Shown here: positions 14,602 through 15,067 of the stretch, piece by piece
How positions within the stretch are numbered: position 1 is the first letter of the stretch
Layout: every line of letters begins with the position of its first letter
NCBI GenBank assembly: GCA_030605895.1
Contig: JAUWHL010000037.1
Coordinates: forward strand, 1-15,067
DNA from: Promethearchaeota archaeon
Lineage (GTDB): Archaea; Asgardarchaeota; Lokiarchaeia; Sigyniarchaeales; SOKP01
DNA length: 15,067 bases
Direction: 5' to 3'
The notes under the pieces: model-generated
The model's input: the letters and a program-made list of their open reading frames with translations, nothing else
Databases searched by the model: none
What the model was told of the DNA's origin: nothing
Program-made: the position numbers and the translations under genes

Positions 14602-14786
14602 AATTAGATTATTATTTCCTTCATATTTATTTAAAATTAATTACATTGACCGAAAATTATTACTTTAAAATTTCGTTTCAGGATTTTTAGATTATCTACT
14701 TATGTTTTTTTCTCTATTTACAATTTCTTTATTATTTATAGAATATAATCATATTTATTCATTAATCATTTAGAAAATGAGTATTC

Positions 14787-15067
14787 ATGGCCTATGATTT
14801 GATAATTGTTGGAGGCGGTCCAGGCGGGGCTACTGCGGCAAAGATTGCTGCAGAGAGTGGCTTAAATGTTTTATTACTTGAAGCAGGTAAGGAAGGACGA
14901 TATAAATGCTGTGCTGGTGGTATTCCGGTTACCAATGAGGATTTCACACCAATTCCCCATGGTGTTGGTGAACGTGAAATTACAGGTGGAGTCTTAGTCA
15001 CCCCTGAAAAGGGACCTATGGAATTTGATACAACAGAAGAGAAAGATAAGGGATACTGCATGTTTCG
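14787..15067 (+). CDS. Geranylgeranyl reductase family flavoprotein, N-terminal part (runs off right edge)
   Basis: 93 residues from ATG 14787 are visible and the frame stays open at the edge. It starts MAYDLIIVGGGPGGATAAKI, the GxGxxG FAD-binding Rossmann motif, with LLLEAGKEGRYKCCAGGIP after it. The Cys-Cys-Ala-Gly-Gly stretch matches the conserved cysteine region of archaeal geranylgeranyl reductases (digeranylgeranylglycerophospholipid reductase), in which a Cys lies near the FAD. These enzymes reduce the isoprenoid double bonds of archaeal membrane lipids. Other halogenase and oxidoreductase relatives share the fold, so the exact substrate is unproven. A TATA-like stretch (about 14750-14760) lies upstream. 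The minus-strand frame over the same bases is a shadow. Confidence 0.82.
   Translation, partial: MAYDLIIVGGGPGGATAAKIAAESGLNVLLLEAGKEGRYKCCAGGIPVTNEDFTPIPHGVGEREITGGVLVTPEKGPMEFDTTEEKDKGYCMF

Noticed and set aside
14792..15061. Minus-strand 89-codon frame at the right edge
   Set aside because: It lies over the geranylgeranyl-reductase-like N-terminus, whose FAD motif is clear; the Pro/Ser-rich translation is a typical antisense shadow.

Overview
The window looks like archaeal chromosome, most likely from an Asgard (Lokiarchaeia-like) lineage. The direct evidence is a minimal tail-less archaeal histone, the start of a geranylgeranyl-reductase-type flavoprotein of the family that saturates archaeal lipids, and AT-rich TATA boxes about 25 bases upstream of many start codons, which suggests largely leaderless transcription. 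The DNA is strongly AT-rich, with AT-rich spacers. The Asgard assignment is an inference from overall gene style; no eukaryotic-signature gene other than the histone is in view.

Layout, left to right. A membrane protein runs off the left edge on the minus strand. It is followed on the same strand by a class I SAM methyltransferase, an alpha/beta hydrolase, a TrmO-type tRNA methyltransferase and a short-chain dehydrogenase, each with its own spacer, so they look like single transcription units. A divergent spacer leads to a plus-strand LuxE-type acyl-protein synthetase. It converges, 11 bases apart, with a minus-strand protein that joins two CxxC zinc-binding pairs to a HEPN-like R-x4-H segment. 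A second divergent spacer leads to an acetyl-CoA hydrolase/4-hydroxybutyrate-type CoA-transferase. Next come a membrane-anchored PH-like protein, the histone (minus), a nitronate-monooxygenase-like flavoprotein and a 59-residue basic/acidic small protein.

The right half holds two membrane methyltransferase-like proteins of the isoprenylcysteine/phospholipid methyltransferase class, the first broken by an apparent +1 frameshift at a seven-T run. Between them lies a CaCA-family sodium/calcium exchanger. Two gaps that first look empty carry coding signal. One (about 11890-12063) is a protein-like frame broken by a single TAG. The other (12784-13035) continues in frame directly after the TAA stop of an M28-type peptidase gene and carries a squalene-cyclase/prenyltransferase QW motif. 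The window ends inside the geranylgeranyl-reductase-like gene.

How the genes work together. There is no long operon and no recognisable mobile element, CRISPR array, tRNA or rRNA. A loose theme is acyl and lipid chemistry: acyl activation (LuxE-like), CoA transfer, SDR, flavin oxidoreductase, membrane methyltransferases and lipid saturation. These genes are not co-transcribed, so the link is only suggestive. The most unusual items are the zinc/HEPN protein, the orphan archaeal LuxE-like enzyme and the three interrupted reading frames in the right half.
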